Origin: Chloroflexota bacterium
GTDB taxonomy: Bacteria > Chloroflexota > Anaerolineae > Aggregatilineales > UBA3940
Direction: 5' to 3'
Length of the DNA: 9,474 nucleotides
NCBI GenBank assembly: GCA_024643825.1
Contig: JAHEME010000076.1
Coordinates: 1-9,474 of the forward strand
Shown: piece by piece, positions 1 to 5,749 of the stretch
Numbering within the stretch: the stretch's first letter is position 1
Layout: the number at the start of each line of letters is the position of its first letter
Program-made: the position numbers and the translations under genes
Notes under the pieces: model-generated
What the model was told of the DNA's origin: nothing
The model's database searches: none
What the model saw: only the letters and a program-made list of their open reading frames with translations

Positions 1-54
1 AGTCGGTCGGGAAGTTGTGCGTTGCTTCAGCCACAGACACATCCTTTTGCATGG

Positions 55-76
55 ATAGCTCAAATATTCTAGCTAT
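55..76. promoter_or_regulatory. Imperfect dyad, candidate operator of the restriction-modification island
   Basis: Outer arms ATAGCT (55-60) and AGCTAT (71-76) flank a central AATATT (63-68), all centred on the same point, so 18 of 22 positions obey dyad symmetry. The element ends two bases before a perfect TATAAT hexamer and covers the place where a -35 box would sit. A protein bound here would block or replace RNA polymerase contact. Restriction-modification operons are often controlled by C proteins or by an N-terminal HTH on the methylase. No C protein is visible in the window, and this methylase lacks an N-terminal extension, so the binding protein is unknown. The symmetry is seen directly; the operator role is inferred. 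Confidence 0.4.
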
Positions 77-78
77 AC

Positions 79-84
79 TATAAT
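79..84 (+). promoter_or_regulatory. -10 box (TATAAT) of the restriction gene promoter
   Basis: This is a perfect consensus -10 hexamer, with a start point expected near base 91 and a short leader before the ATG at 135. No -35 box resembling TTGACA lies 16-18 bases upstream. That region is occupied by the dyad at 55-76, which suggests a weak or activator-dependent promoter. Upstream of it, bases 1-54 hold nothing I can identify. Confidence 0.4.
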
Positions 85-134
85 AGCACCAGCGTATGAA
101 TGAGGAGCAAGAATCTCACAAGAGATAATCAACT

Positions 135-1331
135 ATGTATCTTTCAGATGTATTCAGCAACGTTGCCTACAAACGACTCGCTATGGTGGAAATTAGTGGT
201 GACGCATCCAATCAACACGAACTGAATGGCAGCGCACCACTTCAAGAGTTTTTTGGCACAGACGGTAAAGTAAAAACACCTATCATCTGGCAATACTTTG
301 CCGATGACAAAGACACGATTCGTGTTGAGGGGCAAGTTACGTTTTATGACGCCCGTGAGAAGGATGCGAAACGTACTGAGTGGAGATTGTACTATACTGG
401 CGAAGCAGTCGAACTATTTAAACTCACGTATCCTGGCGATCTTCTGCTTCTTGCGCGTACTCACTCCGGGATATTGTATGGTTTGATTGTTCAACAGGAT
501 AGCGCATGGCTCCGAGCCATTCATGACCTTTTCGACCTTGACGACCTTGAGAAAAGCCTGTTTCTTAACGTAGCGAGCGAAACGCTTGCTCGGAATACTC
601 TGGAGTATTCGCGTCAATTAGTGCTAGACGAGTTGGGTATTGAAACAGCTTTACCCAGCCAGCCGCTGGATGAAGACCTTGTGCTAGCACAATTTCCAGA
701 TGGATTCCCAACCACCGCTGAAATGTCAGCCTTTGCCCGTACCCTGGTTGAGGTCGAATCAGATAATCCAGATGAGACCCTGATACGCTGGTTGAACAGG
801 GAAGAAGAGTTATTCAGAGCGCTTGAGAAAATCCTTATGCAGTCAACTCTGGATCAAGGATTTGACTCGGTCGATTCGTTCGTATCCTTCTCATTATCCG
901 TACAAAATCGCCGTAAGTCCCGAATGGGTTGGGCATTTACGAATCATCTAGCAGCACTATTTGATGTGAACGGTTTGCAGTATTCAAGAGAAAAAGTAAC
1001 TGAGGGACGAAGCAAACCCGACTTCCTGTTTCCTGATATTCATTCCTATCTTGACCCTGAGTTCCCAGCATCCAATCTGATCATGCTAGCAGCAAAATCA
1101 TCATGCAAAGACCGATGGCGACAGATACTCACGGAAGCAGAACGCATCCCGGAAAAGCACCTATGCACATTGCAAGCAGGCATCTCGATTGCTCAAACAA
1201 ATGAAATGATCAACCAGTATGTCACTCTTGTGATACCGAAGTCGCTCCATAATACATATACTCAGGAACAGCTTGACAACATCTGGACTGTGCAGGACTT
1301 TGTTGATTTTGTGAGACAAAAACAGGGCTAA
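135..1331 (+). CDS. EcoRII-type type II restriction endonuclease
   Basis: The product is 398 residues, close to the roughly 400 of EcoRII. The C-terminal half (about 185-398) is an EcoRII-C catalytic domain. It contains NRRKSRMG (259-266), then KPDFLFP with Asp296, Tyr305, Lys321 in LAAKSSCKDRWRQIL, and Glu334. The spacing Asp-x24-Lys-x12-Glu equals that of EcoRII Asp299/Lys324/Glu337 as I recall it. The N-terminal 165 residues (with NQHELNGSAPLQEFFG at 26-41) would be the effector-DNA or B3-like domain of type IIE enzymes, but they do not obviously match EcoRII itself. The expected action is cytoplasmic double-strand cleavage at a CCWGG-like site, with CCNGG as the alternative; specificity is inferred from family. 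The residue matching EcoRII Glu271 appears to be Thr269. The gene lies 22 bases before the methylase and is probably cotranscribed with it. Only a weak ribosome site (AAGAG) precedes the ATG. Confidence 0.9.
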   Translation: MYLSDVFSNVAYKRLAMVEISGDASNQHELNGSAPLQEFFGTDGKVKTPIIWQYFADDKDTIRVEGQVTFYDAREKDAKRTEWRLYYTGEAVELFKLTYPGDLLLLARTHSGILYGLIVQQDSAWLRAIHDLFDLDDLEKSLFLNVASETLARNTLEYSRQLVLDELGIETALPSQPLDEDLVLAQFPDGFPTTAEMSAFARTLVEVESDNPDETLIRWLNREEELFRALEKILMQSTLDQGFDSVDSFVSFSLSVQNRRKSRMGWAFTNHLAALFDVNGLQYSREKVTEGRSKPDFLFPDIHSYLDPEFPASNLIMLAAKSSCKDRWRQILTEAERIPEKHLCTLQAGISIAQTNEMINQYVTLVIPKSLHNTYTQEQLDNIWTVQDFVDFVRQKQG

Positions 1332-1353
1332 TTGCCTGTGGGGGTAGCTGCTG

Positions 1354-2433
1354 ATGTATAGGTTCATCGATCTGTTTGCTGGAATTGGAGGGACTCGGCT
1401 GGCCTTTGAGCAAGCTGGAGGACAGTGCGTATTTAGTTCTGAATGGGACAAGTATGCACAGATCACTTACGAGGCTAATCACGGAGAAAAGCCTGAAGGC
1501 GATATTCGTAAGATTGCCGTAGATGAGATTCCTGATTTCGAAATTCTTGTTGGAGGCTTTCCCTGTCAGCCGTTTTCAATTGCGGGAGTTTCTAAGAAGA
1601 ACAGCCTGGGTATGAAACACGGCTTTGACGATGAAAAGCAGGGAAATCTGTTTTTCGAGATTGATAGGATTATCCGAGGTAAACGGCCCAAAGCGTTATT
1701 GCTGGAGAACGTCAAAAATCTATTATCACACGACAAAAAGAGGACGTTCGCAATCATCCACGAGATGCTTGATGATGCTGGCTATTCCCTTTTCGTGCAG
1801 ATAGTAGACGCAGGGCACTATGTTCCACAGCACCGTGAACGCATTTTCATTGTAGGTTTTCGACGTGATATCTATCCAGACATCGATTTCAAATTCCCGG
1901 AATCCCCAGAACTTTCTTTGCGGATTGGGGATATTCTTGAGCCAGCAGTCGATGAAAAATACACGCTAAGTGACAAGTTATGGAATTATCTACAGGCTTA
2001 TAAGGAAAAACATCAGCGACAGGGAAATGGATTTGGATTCGGGCTGGTTGATCCTGATACGGATGAAATTACTCGAACTCTAAGTGCGAGATACTACAAG
2101 GATGGCTCTGAGATTTTGATAAAGCAAAGGGGTAAAAATCCAAGACGCCTGACACCACGAGAATGTGCCCGTCTGATGGGATTCCCGGACACCTTTGAAA
2201 TCCCCGTCTCAGATACACAGTCATATAAGCAATTTGGAAACTCAGTGGTTGTTCCTGCGGTACGGGATATTGCGATAGCTGTAGTTACAACCCTGAATAA
2301 CGAAAAGCGACAGAAATCTCAGAAAGTCTCAGCCGTAAACGTCAGACTGTTGCAGCCTCCCTCTGATCAACCCGCGCAAATACAGGCAAAACTATATATG
2401 CCACTGCCTCATGAAGACACAGCAGCTAGCTGA
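1354..2433 (+). CDS. dcm: DNA (cytosine-5-)-methyltransferase, Dcm/M.EcoRII type
   Basis: It transfers a methyl group from S-adenosylmethionine to C5 of cytosine and protects host DNA from the nuclease encoded just upstream. The family motifs appear in order: FIDLFAGIGG (4-13, cofactor site), GGFPCQPFS with catalytic Cys71, ENVKN (118-122), QHRER (159-163), a target-recognition region about 200-265 with TRTLSARYYKDGSEIL, RLTPRECARLMGFP (265-278) and QFGNSVVVP (293-301). The GVSKKNSLG segment (78-86) and the ARYYKDG segment closely match E. coli Dcm and M.EcoRII, so CCWGG is the likely target (inference). At 359 residues it lacks the N-terminal extension of Dcm (472 residues) and of self-regulating methylases. 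It carries an unassigned tail of about 45 residues after 312. A G-rich ribosome site (GTGGGGGT) precedes the ATG. The 3' end overlaps the glycosylase start by 23 bases. Confidence 0.95.
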   Translation: MYRFIDLFAGIGGTRLAFEQAGGQCVFSSEWDKYAQITYEANHGEKPEGDIRKIAVDEIPDFEILVGGFPCQPFSIAGVSKKNSLGMKHGFDDEKQGNLFFEIDRIIRGKRPKALLLENVKNLLSHDKKRTFAIIHEMLDDAGYSLFVQIVDAGHYVPQHRERIFIVGFRRDIYPDIDFKFPESPELSLRIGDILEPAVDEKYTLSDKLWNYLQAYKEKHQRQGNGFGFGLVDPDTDEITRTLSARYYKDGSEILIKQRGKNPRRLTPRECARLMGFPDTFEIPVSDTQSYKQFGNSVVVPAVRDIAIAVVTTLNNEKRQKSQKVSAVNVRLLQPPSDQPAQIQAKLYMPLPHEDTAAS

Positions 2434-3088
2434 GGGAATCCCTCTTTCAAGCCTAGTTTATCTGAGGAGAAAGATCGTTTTCTGGGGGACAGATCATTTT
2501 GCCCTGTTTCCGTGGCGAGTCACGAAAAACCACTGGCACGCTCTCGTTGCGGAAATCATGCTTCAAAGAACGCGGGCCGAGCAGGTTGTGCCTGCGTTTG
2601 AGAAGTTTCGCCACCTGTATCCCCATCCTCGCGATCTAGCCATTGATACCGATAGCGTGGTTTTTGCTACACTGGGCTTGCACTGGCGGGAAGAATTGCT
2701 CCGTGACCTTGCCGCAATCCTTGCCACAATCGAGATTCCGATTGATCGCGAAAGCCTCATGGCGCTGCCGGGCATTGGGAGTTACATTGCTGCGGCCTAT
2801 CGTTCAATGCACCTGGGCATCCGCGATGTAATCATTGACAGTAACGTAGTACGGTTATATGGGCGATTCTTTGGTTTTGAAACCGACCCGGAGACTCGCC
2901 GCAAGAGATGGTTTATCGACTTAGCGGAGAGGATCACACCTCAACGTGTCCATCGACAATATAATTATGGGCTGATCGACTTCACACGAAAAATTTGCGC
3001 TCCCAACCCCAATCATGAGAGTTGTCCGCTGCGGAATCAATGTAAATACTACATTGCTATGCATGCTCCTCCACCATCCCCCGCGTAA
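2411..3088 (+). CDS. Mig-like HhH-GPD T:G mismatch DNA glycosylase
   Basis: This 225-residue single-domain protein belongs to the endonuclease III/MutY superfamily. FPWR (33-36) and AEIMLQRT (47-54, Glu48) lie in the MutY/Mig base-recognition segment. The helix-hairpin-helix is LPGIGSY (119-125), and the catalytic Asp is Asp143 in IIDSNVVR. Tyr125 occupies the position of Lys in EndoIII and Ser in MutY. Archaeal Mig has Tyr126 there, also 18 residues before its catalytic Asp. NYGLIDFTRKICAP (185-198) is also Mig-like. There is no MutY C-terminal Nudix-like domain, which argues against A:8-oxoG repair. The predicted job is excision of T from T:G made by 5-methylcytosine deamination, as the product of mig does beside M.MthTI. 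Its iron-sulfur loop has only three Cys (196, 205, 211), with His202 near the position of the fourth. The gene overlaps the methylase by 23 bases, so translation may be coupled. Its last codons run antisense into the GH1 gene. Confidence 0.85.
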   Translation: MKTQQLAEGIPLSSLVYLRRKIVFWGTDHFALFPWRVTKNHWHALVAEIMLQRTRAEQVVPAFEKFRHLYPHPRDLAIDTDSVVFATLGLHWREELLRDLAAILATIEIPIDRESLMALPGIGSYIAAAYRSMHLGIRDVIIDSNVVRLYGRFFGFETDPETRRKRWFIDLAERITPQRVHRQYNYGLIDFTRKICAPNPNHESCPLRNQCKYYIAMHAPPPSPA

Positions 3089-4367
3089 GCCCCCCCGCCT
3101 CAATGATCCCCCGGTACAACTTGCCGCTGTCGCGCAGCGTACGCTTCTGTGAGTCGAAATCCACGTCGTACAACCCAAATCGGTAATCGGGACTGTAGCC
3201 TTCGTGCCACTCGAAGTTGTCGATCAGACTCCAGAAGTAGTAGCCCTTGATCGGCATCCCATCCTGAATGGCCTGCCACAGCGCATACAGATGATCCACC
3301 AGGAACTTTTCGCGCAGAGCATCATCGCCGCAGGGAATCCCGTTCTCGGTGATCAGGATCGGCACGTCAAAGCGGCGGCGCAATCGCTCCAGGTTCTCGA
3401 TCAACCCCTGCGGATAGAACTCGCCCCAGTGCGGCGGGCCATGCGGATGATCCGGGCGCGGCTCCCACACCAGGCCAAACGTGCCCGGACTGCGAAATGG
3501 AGCAAAGCGCACATTGTAGCGCTGATAATAGTTCAACCCGATCCAGTCCAGTGTGTCAACCAACTCCGGGATCGTGTCTCGCCGCCCAATCAGTGGACGC
3601 CAGCGCCCGGTTTGCAGCGCCTCCAGCATCATGCCGCTGAACACACGAGCCATAACTCGCTTCGCCAGCACGTCGAACCAGTTACGCGGATTCGAAGGAT
3701 GCCATGCAACCATATTCTGAGCGATGCCTACCTCTGCATCCGGCTGCAAACGGTGAATGGTGGCATAAGCCCGCGCGTGACCCTTCAACAGATAGTAGAT
3801 CACGCGGAAGTACGCGCGCGGATCACCGCCCGTCATCAGATTCTTGCCCCGAATCAGGTTGTACAACCCGTATACGCTCGGCTCGTTGATCGTACACCAC
3901 AGGTCGCACAGATCGCCGAATGACTCGACGGCTTTCGCCACATAACGGTCGAAGCGGTCTACCGTCGCGGGCGTCTGCCAACAGCCGAACTCCGTCAGCC
4001 ACAGCGGGTTGGTGAAGTGATGGAGCGTGATCATCGGGCGGATGCCTGCCGCACGCATGGCAGTCAAGATGGCGCGGTAGCGAGCAATCGCGACCTCATC
4101 CCATTGATCGGGCTTTGGCTCGATGCGATCCCAGGCGATGCTCATGCGATGGGTGGTGGTCTTTAGCTCCGCCATGCGCTGAATGTCCTCCTCCGCGCGG
4201 CCCGACCACCACTCATCCGCCCGACCCGCCAGAGCTTCATTCCATGTGCAGCCCTGCTGGTTCAGGTCGTACCAGTCATTCGTATCGCCGCCGCCCTCCA
4301 CCTGATAGGCTGAGGTCGCTGTGCCCCAGAGAAAGCCCTCCGGGAAGGGATAGTCTGCTTGTGTCAT
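3057..4367 (-). CDS. Glycoside hydrolase family 1 beta-glycosidase
   Basis: The product is 436 residues, normal for GH1, with no signal peptide, so it is cytoplasmic. It is a retaining (beta/alpha)8-barrel enzyme that hydrolyses beta-glucosides or beta-galactosides from oligosaccharides. Signatures seen are FPEGFLWGTATSAYQVEGG (8-26), acid/base Glu162 in TINEP, nucleophile Glu341 in ITENGIP, and FWSLIDNFEWHEGY (378-391). The usual HHWDLP is HHFTNPLW (116-123), a variant found in a GH1 subgroup, so the exact substrate cannot be named. I chose the ATG at 4367 (MTQADYPFPEGF) over an upstream in-frame ATG at 4433. The latter would add 22 residues with no family match and would start upstream of the predicted promoter. 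The gene has its own promoter and an inverted repeat at its start. Its 3' end overlaps the glycosylase gene by 32 bases, tail to tail. Confidence 0.93.
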   Translation of the reverse strand: MTQADYPFPEGFLWGTATSAYQVEGGGDTNDWYDLNQQGCTWNEALAGRADEWWSGRAEEDIQRMAELKTTTHRMSIAWDRIEPKPDQWDEVAIARYRAILTAMRAAGIRPMITLHHFTNPLWLTEFGCWQTPATVDRFDRYVAKAVESFGDLCDLWCTINEPSVYGLYNLIRGKNLMTGGDPRAYFRVIYYLLKGHARAYATIHRLQPDAEVGIAQNMVAWHPSNPRNWFDVLAKRVMARVFSGMMLEALQTGRWRPLIGRRDTIPELVDTLDWIGLNYYQRYNVRFAPFRSPGTFGLVWEPRPDHPHGPPHWGEFYPQGLIENLERLRRRFDVPILITENGIPCGDDALREKFLVDHLYALWQAIQDGMPIKGYYFWSLIDNFEWHEGYSPDYRFGLYDVDFDSQKRTLRDSGKLYRGIIEAGGLTRGMVEEHA

Positions 4368-4385
4368 CGCTGAATTCTTTCTGTG

Positions 4386-4404
4386 CTGGGATTGCTTCTC
4401 CCAG
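4386..4404 (-). repeat. Perfect inverted repeat at the GH1 transcription start
   Basis: CTGGGA (4386-4391) and TCCCAG (4399-4404) form 6 bp arms around a 7-base spacer. On the - strand the element begins directly after the TATAAT box, so it spans the predicted start point near 4398. It could be a repressor operator for sugar-responsive control or a 5' hairpin on the mRNA. The symmetry is seen; the role is inferred. Its core does not resemble the CG-centred LacI-family consensus. Confidence 0.4.
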
Positions 4405-4433
4405 ATTATACGTGACGACTTGCGGGATGGCAC
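4405..4433 (-). promoter_or_regulatory. Promoter of the GH1 gene
   Basis: Read on the - strand, GTGCCA (4433-4428, 4 of 6 to TTGACA) is followed after 17 bases by a perfect TATAAT (4410-4405). Transcription would start near 4398, giving a 5' leader of about 30 bases before the ATG at 4367. Confidence 0.55.
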
Positions 4434-4452
4434 AGCGGAAGAGTTTGTCCAT

Positions 4453-4481
4453 TTGCTACCCTACTCGCTTACTGCTACACT
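4453..4481 (+). promoter_or_regulatory. Candidate extended -10 promoter, divergent from GH1
   Basis: TTGCTA (4453-4458), a 17-base spacer and TACACT (4476-4481) with TGC in front (extended -10) predict transcription to the right from about 4488. This would produce an RNA of about 265 bases before the hydrolase start at 4753, with the small ORF at 4521 inside it. Confidence 0.45.
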
Positions 4482-4520
4482 GAGGGCCTCGTAGAAAGAT
4501 TTCATCCTAAGAGGTGCGCC

Positions 4521-4601
4521 ATGACCAACCACACGCGCGTCCATGCGTCATTCAGCATCCGGGTATCTTCCCCTGCCAGCGCACCTGCGATCCGCAGATA
4601 G
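4521..4601 (+). CDS. Possible 26-residue leader ORF
   Basis: An ATG preceded at 4-6 bases by a good Shine-Dalgarno stretch (AAGAGGTG, 4509-4516) opens 26 codons ending in TAG. The peptide is rich in Ser, Ala, Arg and Pro and matches nothing I know. It sits about 30 bases inside the transcript predicted from 4453-4481 and 151 bases ahead of the hydrolase. It might be a leader peptide, a small protein, or the decayed start of a lost gene. The signals are seen, but the coding status is uncertain. Confidence 0.3.
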   Translation: MTNHTRVHASFSIRVSSPASAPAIRR

Positions 4602-4752
4602 TCACGGCGAGGCACGTCGCCACATATCTCCGGCTCCTGAAGGCAGCGGTCAGCGGGTGAATGCCCCTGGCCGTTTTTTCATGGCCGGAGCAATCCCGCC
4701 ACACTCAGGAGACCCAGGGTGATCACATCGATTCAAGCGAAGGGCACATCCG
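4602..4752 (+). other. Hydrolase upstream region with a hairpin and riboswitch-like boxes
   Basis: There is no ORF here. CTGGCC (4667-4672) and GGCCGG (4683-4688) can pair around a 10-base T-rich loop. Around this lie GGTGAATGCC (4656-4665), CCCGCCAC (4695-4702) and AGGAGACC (4707-4714), short strings reminiscent of conserved boxes of cobalamin riboswitches and in the right order. The stretch between the last two is far too short for a complete aptamer, so this may be chance or a decayed element. AAGGG (4740-4744) is a plausible ribosome site for the hydrolase. Confidence 0.25.
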
Positions 4753-5571
4753 TTGACTGATACTCCATCCATCCACACGGGCTACGCAGACGTTCATGGC
4801 GCGCAGTTGTACTACGAGATCACCGGCGCAGGCTATCCGCTGGTACTGCTGCATGCCGGGATCGCCGACTCCCGCATGTGGGATGTTCAGTTCCCGGTAT
4901 TCGCCGAGGAATTTCTCACGGTACGCTACGATATGCGCGGTTTTGGCCGTTCCGCGATGCCGTCCCACGAATTCTGCCTGTACGAAGACCTTGCCGGACT
5001 CCTTGATGCCCTGGGCCTGGACTCGGCGATGCTGGTGGGACTTTCGCTAGGAGGCTCCACCGCTATTGACTTCACCCTCGCGCACCCTGACCGGGTCGAT
5101 GCGTTGGTCGCCTGTGCCCCTTCCCTCAGTGGATTCCCCTGGTCAAACCTGGCCCTCGAAGGCTGGGGGGCTATCGATGATGCGATAGAACGAGGTGACA
5201 AAGCCGCCGCCATCGAGCTTGACCTGCACATGTGGGTCGATGGCCCCTCCCGGCAGCCCGATCAGATGGACGAGTCGGTGCGAGAGCAAGTCCGCGAGAT
5301 GCTGACGCCCCTCTACGACACCCCGGAAGGAAGCGGAGCAGAGCAGCGCCTCGATCCTCCCGCTATCGGAAGACTGGCAGAGATTAAGACTCCGACTCTG
5401 ATCGTGGTGGGGGATCAGGATATGCCGGATATGATGGGCATCGCCGACAAGCTGGAAGCAGGCATTCTGGGAGCACGCAAGGTGGTGATCTCCGGTGCGG
5501 CCCACATGACTAATATGGAGAAGCCTGAACTTTTCGCGCAGGCTGTATTGGCATTTCTACGCAAGGTTTAA
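4753..5571 (+). CDS. Alpha/beta-fold hydrolase
   Basis: This 272-residue cytoplasmic serine hydrolase has a full catalytic triad. Ser98 lies in GLSLGG (nucleophile elbow), Asp223 in VVGDQD, and His251 in GAAHMTNMEKP. The oxyanion-region motif is LLHAGIADSRMW (32-43, Ala where Gly is usual after His), followed by YDMRGFGRS (59-67). Residues 130-190 form an acidic cap segment. The arrangement resembles 3-oxoadipate enol-lactonase, arylesterase and similar family members, but the substrate cannot be read from sequence. The start is TTG at 4753. No ATG or GTG upstream stays in frame, AAGGG lies 8 bases before it, and the conserved fold begins near residue 10. No partner genes adjoin, so it is probably monocistronic or driven from the promoter at 4453-4481. 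Confidence 0.88.
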   Translation: MTDTPSIHTGYADVHGAQLYYEITGAGYPLVLLHAGIADSRMWDVQFPVFAEEFLTVRYDMRGFGRSAMPSHEFCLYEDLAGLLDALGLDSAMLVGLSLGGSTAIDFTLAHPDRVDALVACAPSLSGFPWSNLALEGWGAIDDAIERGDKAAAIELDLHMWVDGPSRQPDQMDESVREQVREMLTPLYDTPEGSGAEQRLDPPAIGRLAEIKTPTLIVVGDQDMPDMMGIADKLEAGILGARKVVISGAAHMTNMEKPELFAQAVLAFLRKV

Positions 5572-5610
5572 GCCCGCCAAAATCCCTGCGAAACCACCTC
5601 CTGCCTGCCC

Positions 5611-5633
5611 CCTGCTACCCAACAGATAGCAGG
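5611..5633. terminator. Hairpin after the hydrolase gene, possible terminator
   Basis: CCTGCTA (5611-5617) and TAGCAGG (5627-5633) form a perfect 7 bp stem with a 9-base loop, 40 bases after the hydrolase stop. No U-tract follows directly, so intrinsic termination would be weak. It may instead stabilise the mRNA end. The rest of the gap (5572-5749) shows no other clear element. Confidence 0.4.
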
Positions 5634-5749
5634 AACCTCATCCCCATTCCCGAAAAAAATAATAGTAGGATTATCCCCCATCGCATCTGTCTCCTCAGTT
5701 GCGGTACACTGAAGCATCGAGAATTGATTCAATGAAGGGGCTTGTCTTC

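Noticed and set aside
1..134. A controller (C) protein gene for the restriction system
   Set aside because: No coding frame with an HTH is present before the restriction gene in the part of the left flank that is visible.
2411..3088. Annotation as MutY adenine glycosylase
   Set aside because: There is no C-terminal Nudix-like domain, Tyr replaces the MutY Ser in the HhH motif, and the neighbour is a cytosine methylase. All three favour a Mig-type T:G enzyme.
3204..3923. Long + strand open frame (239 codons) antisense to GH1
   Set aside because: It lies wholly inside a gene with complete GH1 catalytic motifs. Its product is low in recognisable domains and it has no ribosome site. High GC explains the lack of stops.
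4115..4483. + strand open frame of 122 codons across the GH1 5' end
   Set aside because: It is mostly antisense to GH1 codons, its peptide is Pro/Arg/Ser-rich as expected of a shadow frame, and it has no ribosome site.
5699..5731. TTG at 5699 as the start of receiver 1
   Set aside because: It would add 17 residues that do not belong to the receiver fold, and there is no ribosome site. GTG at 5750 fits the paralogue and the AAGGGG site.
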